Source of the DNA: Chrysopilus asiliformis
Lineage: Eukaryota > Arthropoda > Insecta > Diptera > Rhagionidae
Assembly (NCBI GenBank): GCA_964034945.1
Contig: OZ035961.1
Coordinates: 31,522,184-31,586,183, forward strand
Direction of reading: 5' to 3'
Length of the DNA stretch: 64,000 nt
Part shown: positions 25,401-37,400 of the stretch, one piece after another
Layout: the number at the start of each line of letters is the position of its first letter
Numbering within the stretch: position 1 is the first letter of the stretch
Translations under genes and position numbers: made by a program
Notes under the pieces: generated by a model
The model's input: only the letters and a program-made list of their open reading frames with translations
The model's database searches: none
What the model was told of the DNA's origin: nothing

Positions 25401-28400
25401 TCTATGTGAAGTAGAAAAAAAGTGATCTTTTTTGTTGAAAAGAATACCTAATTATACTTACCTTACTAAAATGTCCAATATGATCATAATCGGTTAAGCC
25501 AATTAGAAGTTAAAAATATTTAGAAATATATTTAGAATTTTGATAATTTCGGCTTTTCTCTATTTTTGTCCCATTTTAAACGAACGAAATTTCAAATTAG
25601 GATTTCTAAACGCTACAATAAGAAGTGCGCAGTGGACAATTTTTTAAAAAATACACACTGCAGGCAAAAACGATTTCAAAGAAATTGACCGAAGGCGTAC
25701 TTTTTCTTGAACTGCGTCTTTGCAAAATTGGACACAAAAAGTTAAATTATCGTCATTTTCTCGACGAATGAAGGCCCCGTAAAATTGTTTGATTAAAGTG
25801 TAGGGTACCCGATATAGGGACACAATTAATGCTACATTTACACGAATTACAAATTTGTCATTTTTTTCTTGTCATTATGTTAATTCCCGTGTAAATGGCA
25901 TAATTTTTGTAATTTTTTCTGTCAGAAAATGTCAATCTCTCATAAAAGAATGAACTTGTCCATTTTTTTATGCCAGATTGTCATTCGTGCAAACGCAATA
26001 TTAGTTATGACAAAAGTTGAATACTAAAGTTGTCATAACTAATATTGCGTTTGCACGAATGACAATCTGGCATAAAAGAATGGACAAGTTCATTCTTTTA
26101 TGAGAGATTGACATTTTCTGACAGAAAAAATTACAAAAATTATGCCATTTACACGGGAATTAACATAATGACAAGAAAAAAATGACAAATTTGTCATTCG
26201 TGTAAATGTAGCATTAGACTTCTAATTTCAAAGGACCGTAGGTATTTAACCAAACAAAAAATACGGTTAACTTTTTTTAACGACATACACTAAACATAAG
26301 AAAAGCCACAATTTCCAGGAGCCAATCGTTAATTACTCTATATTTCATTAAAAAAATTCACTTCAATGTCAGAAGGGAGAAAAAGCAGTACGTCTGGATT
26401 TTGATGTATGGAACGGTCGTGTAAACTAATATTCTAAACACATTTCGTCGTCAAAAAGGAAAGATCCTCATTCATAAAAAATTTGAAGTCGCGTTTTCAA
26501 CTTATTTATAATACCGTAAACTGAGGTCACTTTGGCCCAAAAAAACATGTCTTAATAATTTTTCGACTAAATTTTTTCTTTGTACGTAAGTACCACATAG
26601 TTTTTTGTATTTATTTTCTTTGTTAGACCTTTCTAAACGTTAATTGCGGAAAATATTAATAACATTTTATGTTCCGCTCTTTGCAGAACGTGTTTTTCGC
26701 TTGGGCCAAAGTCACCCAGTGGTTGGGGTGACTTTGTCCCATTGTATGTATGTTTTTCTTACCCCTAATTTATTCACTAGGAGTTAAGCCGAGTTAGTGA
26801 GTTAAGGGAGTTAGCTAACGTTATTTTCCATGTTAAAGGTGAGTTAAGGGAGTTAAGGCGATTTAACTCCTAGTGAATAAATTGGCCGTTAGAAAGACAT
26901 TTTCACCCCTTGAATCAATAGTGTACGTTTCATTTTCAACTAATAATACTACATGCACTATGCCTCACACAATTTGGCGCAACAGGCAAATACCGTTATT
27001 TATTTGAAAACGCATTACTACAACGAAGATACTAGTAAAAAATAAAAACAGGTAATATGAGAAATGTAGGCCATATTGGGATGACAAACTTTTTTGTGAG
27101 TTGGGCCAAAGTCACCTGCCAAGGGCCAAAGTCACATCGTTTTACGGTACGTGAAATGGACAGACTGGAAGACAAATGTACGGACATCCTAATAATTTTT
27201 TTTCGTACTGTTCAGAGAGTTTCTATCTGCCCCCGTTCACGAGCCGGTCTCCGTCATGAACGCATCACATGCCCTCTATAGCAGAGCAAAGTAAAAATAT
27301 TTAATTTTTCACATAAAGAAGTATTTTTTCATTAAAACTCATGCGTATTTTCTATAACTCTATATGAGAATCATATAGAAGTGGATACCGTTTGCAACCC
27401 ATCCAACCGATCATTGGACACAAAAATGAACAAAACCAGGGTGTTTGGGATGACAAAAGATTTTGATGTCCGCATGTCCGTCCGCCTGTCTGCCTGTCTA
27501 TTCGTGAACGCCATAACTTTCGAAGAGATCGAGCTAGAGACTTGAAATTTTGTATGAGTCGTATTGAAAAATGTATAAACCTAAAATGTGTTTAGAATGG
27601 GCTACAGACTTGAAATTTTGCGCAGATTCGTTTTTCATAAATTGCGAGGCTAAGTTCTTTAATGGGCAAAAATGGACCATTAGAGGGGTACCCCCATACG
27701 AACGAAAACGTTTTTTGCGAATATCTCAAAAACGGTGCATCTTATCAAAAAAGTGCGAGAACAAAAGTTATTTAGGATACAAAATCCGATTGGAATAAAT
27801 TTTAAAAAATCTTATTGGAAAGTTTGACTTCAAAGTGGAATTTTGGTACAACTGTTCGAATTTTGATACGAATATCACCATACGGGTTTTCAATAATTGC
27901 CAGATTGGCAATCGTCACAGGTGCCCCACCCCTGGACCACTTTTGTCAGTTTGGGGAAGTCCATTAAAATCATGAAAAAAATTAAACTCAAAAAAGGGAA
28001 ACTAAAAACGACATACAGTGAGTGGAAAAAGTCACCGTACGGTCATGATTTTTGAATAAAATACTAAATATATAAAACACTGTATTTGCTTTTAAAATTC
28101 TGATTACAGGATTTTGTTGCCTGGACAATTCTTTACAGATCTGTAAAAAAAGAAATTTAAAAAAATTATAATTTAGTACTTAAATTTATCACTTTAACTA
28201 AAAATATGCTGTTTAAGAGCGTAAAAAGTCACCGTACGGCTATTAAAATAACCAATAAACATGGGCTAATTTACCGTTAGTAGGTATTTGGTTGGGTATC
28301 CATTAGATCGAATTACTGCTTGAAGTCGCCTGGGCATCGTTTTTACCAACTTCCGGGTCACTTCCGGGGTTATTTTTGCCCATTCTACTTGCAACACCAC

Positions 28401-31400
28401 CTTAAGCGTTTTTTTGCTAGTAATAGTGTGGCTGCGGATTTTCCTGTCAAGCAGGTCCCATAGATCTTGGATGGGGTTTATATCAGGAGACTGGGCTGGC
28501 ATTTTCAAATATTTGGGAGTGCTGTAGAGCAGCCAAAAGCGTGTATTTAGTGCTCTATGCGTCGGGTTTTTATCCTTCATAAACACAAACGTGTCCGTTA
28601 TTCCCATTTCTTCAGCGCTAGCAAGTAAATTTTGTTTAAATATGTCAATATACACATACTGGTCCATAACCTCATCAATAAAATGCAGCCTACCCACCCC
28701 CCGCCGCGCTCATGCCGCCCCATACCCTGACTCCATGCTTGAGGTTTTCCTTTTGAAACTCCATATTCTTTTTACGGCACAAAATTGGCCTTTCTTCCGA
28801 TTGGAAAATGTTAAATTTACTCTCGTCAGTAATATTTACTATTTACTGACTAATATTTACTGACGAGAGTAAATTTAACATTTTCCAATCGGAAGAAAGG
28901 CCCATTTTGTGGCGTAAAAAGAATATGGAGTTTCAAAAGGAAAACCTCAAGTATGGAGTCAGGGTATGGGGCGGCATGAGCGCGGCGGGGGGTGGGTAGG
29001 CTGCATTTTATTGATGAGGTTATGGACCAGTATGTGTATATTGACATATTTAAACAAAATTTACATGCTAGCGCTGAAGAAATAGGAATAACGGACACGT
29101 TTGTGTTTATGAAGGATAAAAACCCGACGCATAGAGCACTAAATACACGCTTTTGGCTGCTCTACAGCACTCCCAAATATTTGAAAATGCCAGCCCAGTC
29201 TCCTGATATAAACCCCATCCAAGATCTATGGGACCTGCTTGACAGGAAAATCCGCAGCCACACTATTACTAGCAAAAAAACGCTTAAGGTGGTGTTGCAA
29301 GTAGAATGGGCAAAAATAACCCCGGGAGTTACCCGGAAGTTGGTAAAAACGATGCCCAGGCGACTTCAAGCAGTAATTCGATCTAATGGATACCCAACCA
29401 AATACTAACGGTAAATTAGCCCATATTTATTGGTTGTTTTTATAGCCGTACGGTGACTTTTTACGCTCTCAAAAAGCATATTTTTAGTTAAAGTGATAAA
29501 TTTAAGTACTAAATTATTATTTTTTTTAATTTCTTTTTTTACAGATCTGTAAAGAATTGTCCAGGCAACAAAATCCAGTAACCAGAATTTTAAAAACAAA
29601 TACAGTGTTTTATATATTTAGTATTTTATTCAAAAATCATGACCGTACGGTGACTTTTTCCACTCACTGTATTTCGGGCAATCAAAATTAGTTTATAGAA
29701 ATTTGGGGATCAAAATATACTACAACAATTTTTTTTTAGCGATTTAGGCTAATATGTGGCCATTGGGTTTCAGTCTACCGTACTTGTAAAATTAAACTGA
29801 AGTGGTATTCCGTAACTTGTTTCAAGCGTTTGTTTCGAGTTAGAAGAAAAAGTAATATTCGCTGTCGTTGTCCCGATCAAAATAAATGACAGGGCGAAAC
29901 AGAGATCGCGAATACTACTTTTTCTTCCAACTCGAAACAAACGCTTGAAACTAGTTACGGAATACTACTCCTGGTTTTTAGATAAACTTGTTTTTATATA
30001 AACTTCTTTTTAGATTAACAAATTCGCAAAATCTCTATTAAATATATCAAGTGTAACTACTTATTAGAAAAATATCAAAGGTAACTACTTACCAACAACG
30101 TTTCCACCTGTGCTGGGTAATGGTAACTTCTCTAATGTAATAGTTCTATATGCAGTTGGTTCTGGTTTGCCGTTTACCGTATGAGATGTTAGTTGTTCTC
30201 TCTTTTGCTAAAATTTAAAAAAAATACACATTTTACGATTTTAAAAATATGATAAAGTTTTAACTAAATACCTGTTCAGTTATCGATTCCTGAACGACCG
30301 TTGACTGTTCAGTATAAGATTGATGAGTGGTTGTCTTTGTTGTCTTTGTGACTTCCTCAGTACTCTCAACTGCCTAGAATCGAAAAAAAAAATCAAAAAT
30401 CACTAAATAAAATATCTCAGAAGATTGAAAAAAATCTTAGGCTTAAAGCTAATATATGTGTACTTAATTTTGTAATTTCACGTCTTATTAAATTTCACTA
30501 ATCGCTTTTCATAGAAGTCAACCGAAGTAGTTTCACACATCATTAAATAATTGTTTCGCCTAATGTTAGCTTTATGAGCGCCATATATGTTGACTAATAA
30601 CATACAAATTGAATGGAGGGATATTAAGATGGTACAGTACATGTGTTAACATCAGAATAAGACAATTCCAAACCAACAAACTCAAGAGATTCAAAATGTT
30701 GGCACTTGAGCACTTAATTAGTTATGAGACGAGTGTCGTTCGTTAATTAATTATTGTGTATGTTTTTGTAATTTTCGACAGTTAAATTTAGTGTTATTTT
30801 GTAATAATAATAAAATAGCATTTAATAGAATTTATTATTGAGGGAATATAAACGATGAAATGTAGATTCATGGAGATTTTTGAAACATTTTTTGAAAACG
30901 GAAAAAGTGTTAAAAAAGTTATCCAAGTTTAGTTTCTATTTCTACAAGAAGCGGTGTTTCAAACTTGTATGCTTTTATGCGGGGCAAACAATGCACGTGA
31001 CTTTGGTATCAAGACTTTTTGGTTTCAAATTTCCGTTAAATTTGATTATAATTTATATCACTTTGCAAAGTGCCTTTTAATGCGACCTAACACTAAAATG
31101 TAAAACTTTAATAATAAAGCATTCCTCTCAAACAGATGCGACATGTTAGCAGAATAGAAACATTTCAAAGGAAATTATTTATGTTAATACAAAGTTGTAA
31201 ATCATATAAATGCAATTGTAGTGATTATACATTATTGCAATTTAACGAATGTGATGATATATCATTCCACATAAAACCATAATTCATCATATTTAAATGC
31301 TCTCCGCCATAGTATTTCTGGAGGATCAAAAACATAGAAAAAGTCTAACCGAATACTGTTCGGTTTACTAAAAGCATAATGTTAGTACACGACCTCCGAA

Positions 31401-34400
31401 TTTATGTAAATACGAATTTAGTTTCAAAAATAAACATAGAGGCATGAAAGAAACGAAAAATATGGAGCCAGGGATGTTTTTGCGTCAGAAATCACGACCG
31501 CGATCGTAGTTGCGGTAATATACGACTATAGTATAATTTTATAGATATTCATAATTTAATCTTTTTCAGATTGAAAAATATTAGTAGTGGTAGTACTCGT
31601 AGTAGTTGTTGTTGTTGTCGCCAGGAACAATTTTATTTCATATTTGCTCCAATTTTATGACATCAAAGGAATTTTCAAGAAGAAAAAATTCTTTAATGTG
31701 CCACGCTACTTAGAAAGATTTTTGTAGTTTTTTGCAAATGTTTAATATTAAACAATTTTTACAAATTTCTTATAACAAAGTAATGCAAAATGCAGAGTCG
31801 GTCATACAATTCTAAAGAAATGCCTGAAGAGTTGAGTAATATCTGAAAATATGAACCACAATTGAGGAATAATAACATTAATTACAGTGAACGTGAGGAA
31901 GTTAAGAAAGCGTGTAATTTCAATTGATATTCGTGTAAAATAAACTCAAGAACTCACTTATTTTTAAGTATTTTTGGAGTTATTTTCCTTTGAAATAATT
32001 GCTTTAATTCCGTTTTCAATTACGAGTTTTCAATTGTTATGTGTATAAGTGTAAATCATGATCTATTTATGTACCATATTAGATATTTATTGTTGCTTTC
32101 GTAAATATATTGTGGTAGTTTTTCCATTGGTTGTTGACGCGCAGATAAATAAAATTAAGTTGCGGGGTTTTGCGGTCTATATTTTCAAAAAGAGCTCTGA
32201 CTTCCTCACAAGTCCGTGCAAATGCAAAGTGGTGCCTGTTATGTAAAATTCAATTTTTGAACATAGTTTGTCTTTTTAAATTTGATTTGAAAAACTATGC
32301 ACCGTTTTTGAGAAAGTAGAAAAAAAGTATTCAAATTGTATGGTGAAGGGGCGAAGGAGTGGTCCAACTGGATTTTGATGTATAGATAAATTATATGAAA
32401 TGATATTCTAAACACATTTTAACTTTACTGTTTGTACGAAGCCTTAGTCTTTAAAGTATTTTTCAGCAAATGAAACTTTTGTAGAAAAAAGATATCAAAG
32501 AAAAATGATCTCTTGCATGTAATATTCACATTGGTATTATGACTAAAAAATTCTACGAAAAAGTGAAAAGACCTTTCTACCTTCTTTCGTCGAAAAATCC
32601 CTAAAAAAGAAAGACATCTAGATCTGTTACTAAAAAATGTCGGCCGTTGAAAAAAGATCTACGTAGTCCAAAAAATTTTTCTCAGAGCTTCTTGAATTAA
32701 TGTTCTGCAAAACTAATAAAACTTAAAAAAATGTCAAAAATTGAAGTTTTCGGAAAAAATTTACAGCACATCGTGCGTCCAGAGATATTGAGTTCTAGTG
32801 TACTTTTTACGAAAAATGTGTAGTTTTAGAGGAAATTGAGAAAAACTAAATGTGTATTTTAATCAACATATTGATCACTGTCAGTTAAGGGACTTTCATC
32901 AAAAGCTGATGTTTGCTGGTATATACAGCTGTTGAAGGAAGTCCCTGCAAATTTTTTATTGTGATTGTAGCTCGAATAATTATTCTTGAAAATTTTTCTA
33001 TAGAAATTGAAATTTTTTCGTAGCCCAAGTGATAAAGTACTTGGGCTGTAATCCGGAGGTCAGTGGTTCGATTCCCGACTTTGGCATGTTGTCATTCAAG
33101 TCCATTTAACTTGGTTTGCGAAATGAGCAGTGATAGTTGCCGCTTGTTGTTAACGACATCATCGGTCTAGATTGCTATCACGGCCTCAGCTGTTGATGAG
33201 TCGCAACAAAAAAACCATACAAATGTTGCAATTCATATATGGCTCGCAATCCATGTAAAAATTGTAAGTGCGAAGCAGCAAGGAAAATTGTTATGAAAAC
33301 CGCGATTGAGGAAGCCCAGTCCCACTTTGGATGTAGCGCCATATATAAATAGATAGTTTAAATAATAATTGTTCTTGAGAAATTTCCATACAAATTGATA
33401 TTTTTATAGGACTGGATGTTTTTTGTGGCAAATTCTAGGCGCTTTTTTTTATAAAGACAATGGCTATTGAATGGTTGATTTTTTCATTAAAAGTAATAAT
33501 AATTCGGGAAATACAAATTTTGACTACTACTCGCGAAAATGGTTTGATTATTGCTTAAAAATTAAAGTTTTTTGCCGGGTTAAGTTTTTTCAATTTTTTT
33601 TATGGTCTATGTTGGAGCTAAACTTCAGGCCCATCGTCTCGGTAGTTTCCCCGCGAAAGGGTAACATAGCGCAAAAACTAAGTTTCTAAATCACTTTACC
33701 TCCTCCCCTTACTCCCCCCACCCCTAGCGCTACTTTTCCGTATGCTTATGTTGGAACCAGAACTACCACAGACACTCATGCCAAATTTCAAGTCAATCGG
33801 TTCAGCCGTTTTTGCGTGAAAGAGGAACAGACAGACAGACACCAACTCATTTTTATATATTAGTATGATTTTCATGATTTTTTGGCTATAGGTCATATTG
33901 GAATATTTTTGTATCTATCGAAATCATTTCTATTCAAGTACCAGATTCGTCATGTCCATAATTGAATAATACAAGGAAATTAAATTTAATGTAATTGGTA
34001 TACAATATCTCGATTGCGTTTTCGAAAATTTCACTTTCAACCTTGAAGTAAGTTGACGCATAGCTTTTGTTTTAAAATTTATTTTATATTTGCATTATTT
34101 CGGAGAATATTTATACTTTTTACGTAATAATAATATTGAATACGGTCCAAGTTGGTCGAATAAAAGAATATCTTGAGTTTTTTTTAAAGATTTTGAAGAT
34201 TTATTACAATTTAACACCCAATGTTTTTGTATTGAAAATATATTTTTCACGAGTTTGCAAATGCATTGAGGAATTTCAAAAAGCGGTGTTAGTCAACGAA
34301 ATTGTATTTATTATCCTTGAAACTATCTCATCCATTATAAAAAAACTAAAAATATTTTCGAAAAATTCAAAACGTATTCAAGAAAAATATTTTTTAACCT

Positions 34401-37400
34401 CCCAAAAGTTCATTCTCATGATAAAAAAGGTTAAAATGTTTTCGTTAAATTTTCTTTAAATAGATAATACCACACTTGTTTGATTTATTATAATTAAGAT
34501 CAATTTTTGAGGTGTTTGAAAATTTTTTGGCTCTTGTCCAACTAAATTTTTTGAACAATAGATTTTTTATTGTCTAAAAGTTCAGCGTAATATTTTTTAT
34601 AAAAATATCAGTTGTGATCAACACAAGACTTTCCTCTGCAATATTTACTTTCGGAAAAAATATGTATACAATAATATTTTTTTAAATATCTTGAGAACCG
34701 TTAAGGGTTCGTAAAAACTGTTAACAACACGTTGGCTACCATGTGAGTCACCGGTGATCACAGCGTAAGTGAAATAAGAGTGCGTTTTTTGGCTGGTAGC
34801 CAACGTGGGGAAATAACTGAGGAAATTTTATTTCCTTTGAATCTGGTTATATGCATTTTTTCACAATAGCGTGTAGTTTTCGCAACATTTTCAAAAAACC
34901 GAGAAATTTTCAAAAAACGTGATTTTTTTTGAAATATGTTGAGAACCGTTAGAGATACGTATAAACCGTTAAAGTCAAAATGTAGAAAACTTTATTTCCT
35001 ATAAATTTAGTGATATGCATTTTTTCATAAAAGCGTATAGTTTTCGAAAGAGTTTAAAAAAATTGCAAAATTATTATGAAAACAAAATGTTAAGTTCCTT
35101 AATTTCTGGAAGAACTAATATTTAATTAAATCGAGGTACTGTTTGATGATTTAAAAGTAGAGAAACATGAAGTTTTTGTTGTGGTAAAAATGGGAAGAAA
35201 AATCAAAAACTTGGCCCCAAAAATTATATTTTTTGAACACTAATTTTCCGCGACAAACCATAATGAAATCATTTTTGCATCACAATTCCAACAATTTTTT
35301 TTTCAAAAATAAAACATCTCTTCTTAATCTATGCTGGCAGTTTAATTTGAAAATTTATATATGTGCAGAAATATACAGCAAGTAAGTATTATCCAGGTAT
35401 GTGCTAATTATAGAGTGTATCATAGATTTTTTTTCTAGTGTGCCAAAATGTCACCTTTAGTTCACCCTTTCAATATGGAAGCGCGGAAAAGTATTTTAGA
35501 TTTTTGAAAAAATCAAATGAAACATTTTTTCTTGGCTTTAATCATAATATCTGATAAATTTATGTTAAAAAAAATTCACAGGTTTTGAATATATTTTCAT
35601 GGGTTAATGTTTAGATGCATAAAAAATTATAAAATTGAAAAAGTACAAATTTTTAGCGTCGATGTTCGCACGGCTCGAATAAAATTTTGAAATTCTGCGA
35701 AACAAGTGTTCACTTGTAGACGAAAATAATTTGTCGCAAAGTTAATATCGAAAAAAAACGCGATCAATTTAATGAATATAGAGATAGATATAATTTTAAT
35801 ATCAATATAGAAAGTTTTATAAAAATATCCTTCATCAATATTAATTAGTTGGCAATTAAACCATTGTAAAATGGTAAATTATTGTAATTCGCACTCACTT
35901 ATTGTAATTTATCCAGTCAGGTATTAAATATCCAGCAACCAGTCTGTTAATGTCATAATCCACAAAAAATCTCTATTTTTGGAGATTAAGTGTAGTTATC
36001 TTATAGTGTAGTTTTCACTTTTTAGGTGGGAAAAAATTGTCTCCTTACAATTTATTTATAAAACACAGCACTTGTTACGATTACTTGGATAAAAAAGAGA
36101 ATATCAATTGCTTCTTATTTTTTTATATGTGACTATATAAAAGTAAAGAAATAGAAATTTAATTATGGATCCAGCTTGAAGTGCACAACGGAACGACTAA
36201 GTGACTGACTGAGTGACTACTCAATACAGAATAGAATATTAGTTACTTGAAGAACATTCTTGAAAAACTTCTCAATGTGTAGCGTATAGAGGGAGCTTAT
36301 AGTGCTCTTCAGCCTCCTGTGGCTGGCGATCGTGGCCAAGTATGAGGGTGTAATCTTTAAGAAGTCTTTCGTTAGTGTTATAAAATTGTTTTCGCCAATT
36401 ATATGCTATTCGCGATGTTTCACATTAGGCTGGGGCATTGTTTTGTAGATTCACCCAAAATATTTTTGTTTGCATTTCAGAAGAAATTAAGAAAAATTAC
36501 GTGACTGACCTCACGCAACAAAGAATAACACAAGATTTTTCCTTCTTTTTTAAATTTTGCAATGCTTTTTTTAATCACCGGTAAAGCTAAAAACTTTTGT
36601 CAATATTTATTCCAAACAACAATCCCTTTTTAAAAAATTTTAAATATTGCGTCTAATTCTGTGGACAAAATTTTCATTTTCAGTTAGCTTAAATCCGAGT
36701 TCTTGCGTAGATGAGATTTTCAGCAAATTTCCAAATTTTCACTGTCAGAATAACAATTTTTCAAAAATCACATGTAGTTTTTCAACAGTATTAGGCCCAT
36801 TAAAAAACTCAGTTGGATTTCGGGGAAATGTTGAAGAGGATATAAAACTTTTTATTTGCTTAATTGTAAAATTGAATTTTGTTGTTATCGAAACTGTTGG
36901 ATCCCAAAATGTTTTTTTTTTTAAATTGAGGATTTTATAGAATATAATTGAGGATTTTATAGTCAACCGAATAAGACGTTTTTGGGAGGGTAAAATTTCG
37001 CGATTTTGCGTCATTATATTGCATTATAACGAGACGTCGTAAATCGAAATATTCCTGTAAATAAATACTTCTGGAAAAATTAAAAAAAACACCACTTTAA
37101 CACGTTGACTGCCGAACAAATTTTGCAAATATTTAAAGAAAATGCCAATACATGTAGGCCTGTAAAATATATGTGTGTGTGTATGTATGAATGTATGTAA
37201 TTTATTTTCGATAAAATGAGTAGTCGAAGGAAATCTTTAGATGGTCAAAAATTATTACGCAGGTTGACACTCTTTCTGGTGCATACGATATAAGAGTATT
37301 TTCTGGGTAATTTGGGATCGCTGAATCCCAATCTGGTAGAATTTTGGCTGTACCAACTCTCGTTTTTCAAATATGAAGGGTGATTCATAAATTGGTTTAA

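Larger units (their letters stand above)
28016..29669. mobile_element. Palindromic Tc1-type foldback element (1654 bp)
   Basis: TA flanks both ends (28014-28015, 29670-29671). The termini CAGTGAGTGGAAAAAGTCAC are perfect inverse copies, and each arm repeats AAAGTCACCGTACGG about 190 bp further in (28225-28241 on the left), the IR/DR arrangement known in Tc1 elements. The arms (28016-28832 and 28857-29669) are near-identical in opposite orientation around a loop of about 24 bp. Each arm holds only the 3' half of the element: the transposase catalytic domain, cut just before the first catalytic Asp. Total length is about that of a full Tc1 element, but built from two right halves. Confidence 0.9.
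15843..30092. other. Filamin intron / short-form upstream DNA, no other gene seen
   Basis: This 14-kb stretch is intron of the long form and upstream region of the short form. Apart from the transposons listed separately (18530, 22675, 23394, 25827, 26514, 27350, 28016, 29801), it is AT-rich DNA with only short chance frames. A 21-nt exact repeat (ATAATGCGTGCGATTAGATAT in two parts) occurs at 15883-15903 and 17871-17891, and a 23-bp tandem duplication (CCCTTTTCTATCAT core) near 25256-25300. Confidence 0.6.

Noticed and set aside
33021..33092. A tRNA gene
   Set aside because: A and B boxes are perfect, but no acceptor stem pairs and the sequence continues into a repeated body found again at 57415, so it is a SINE head.
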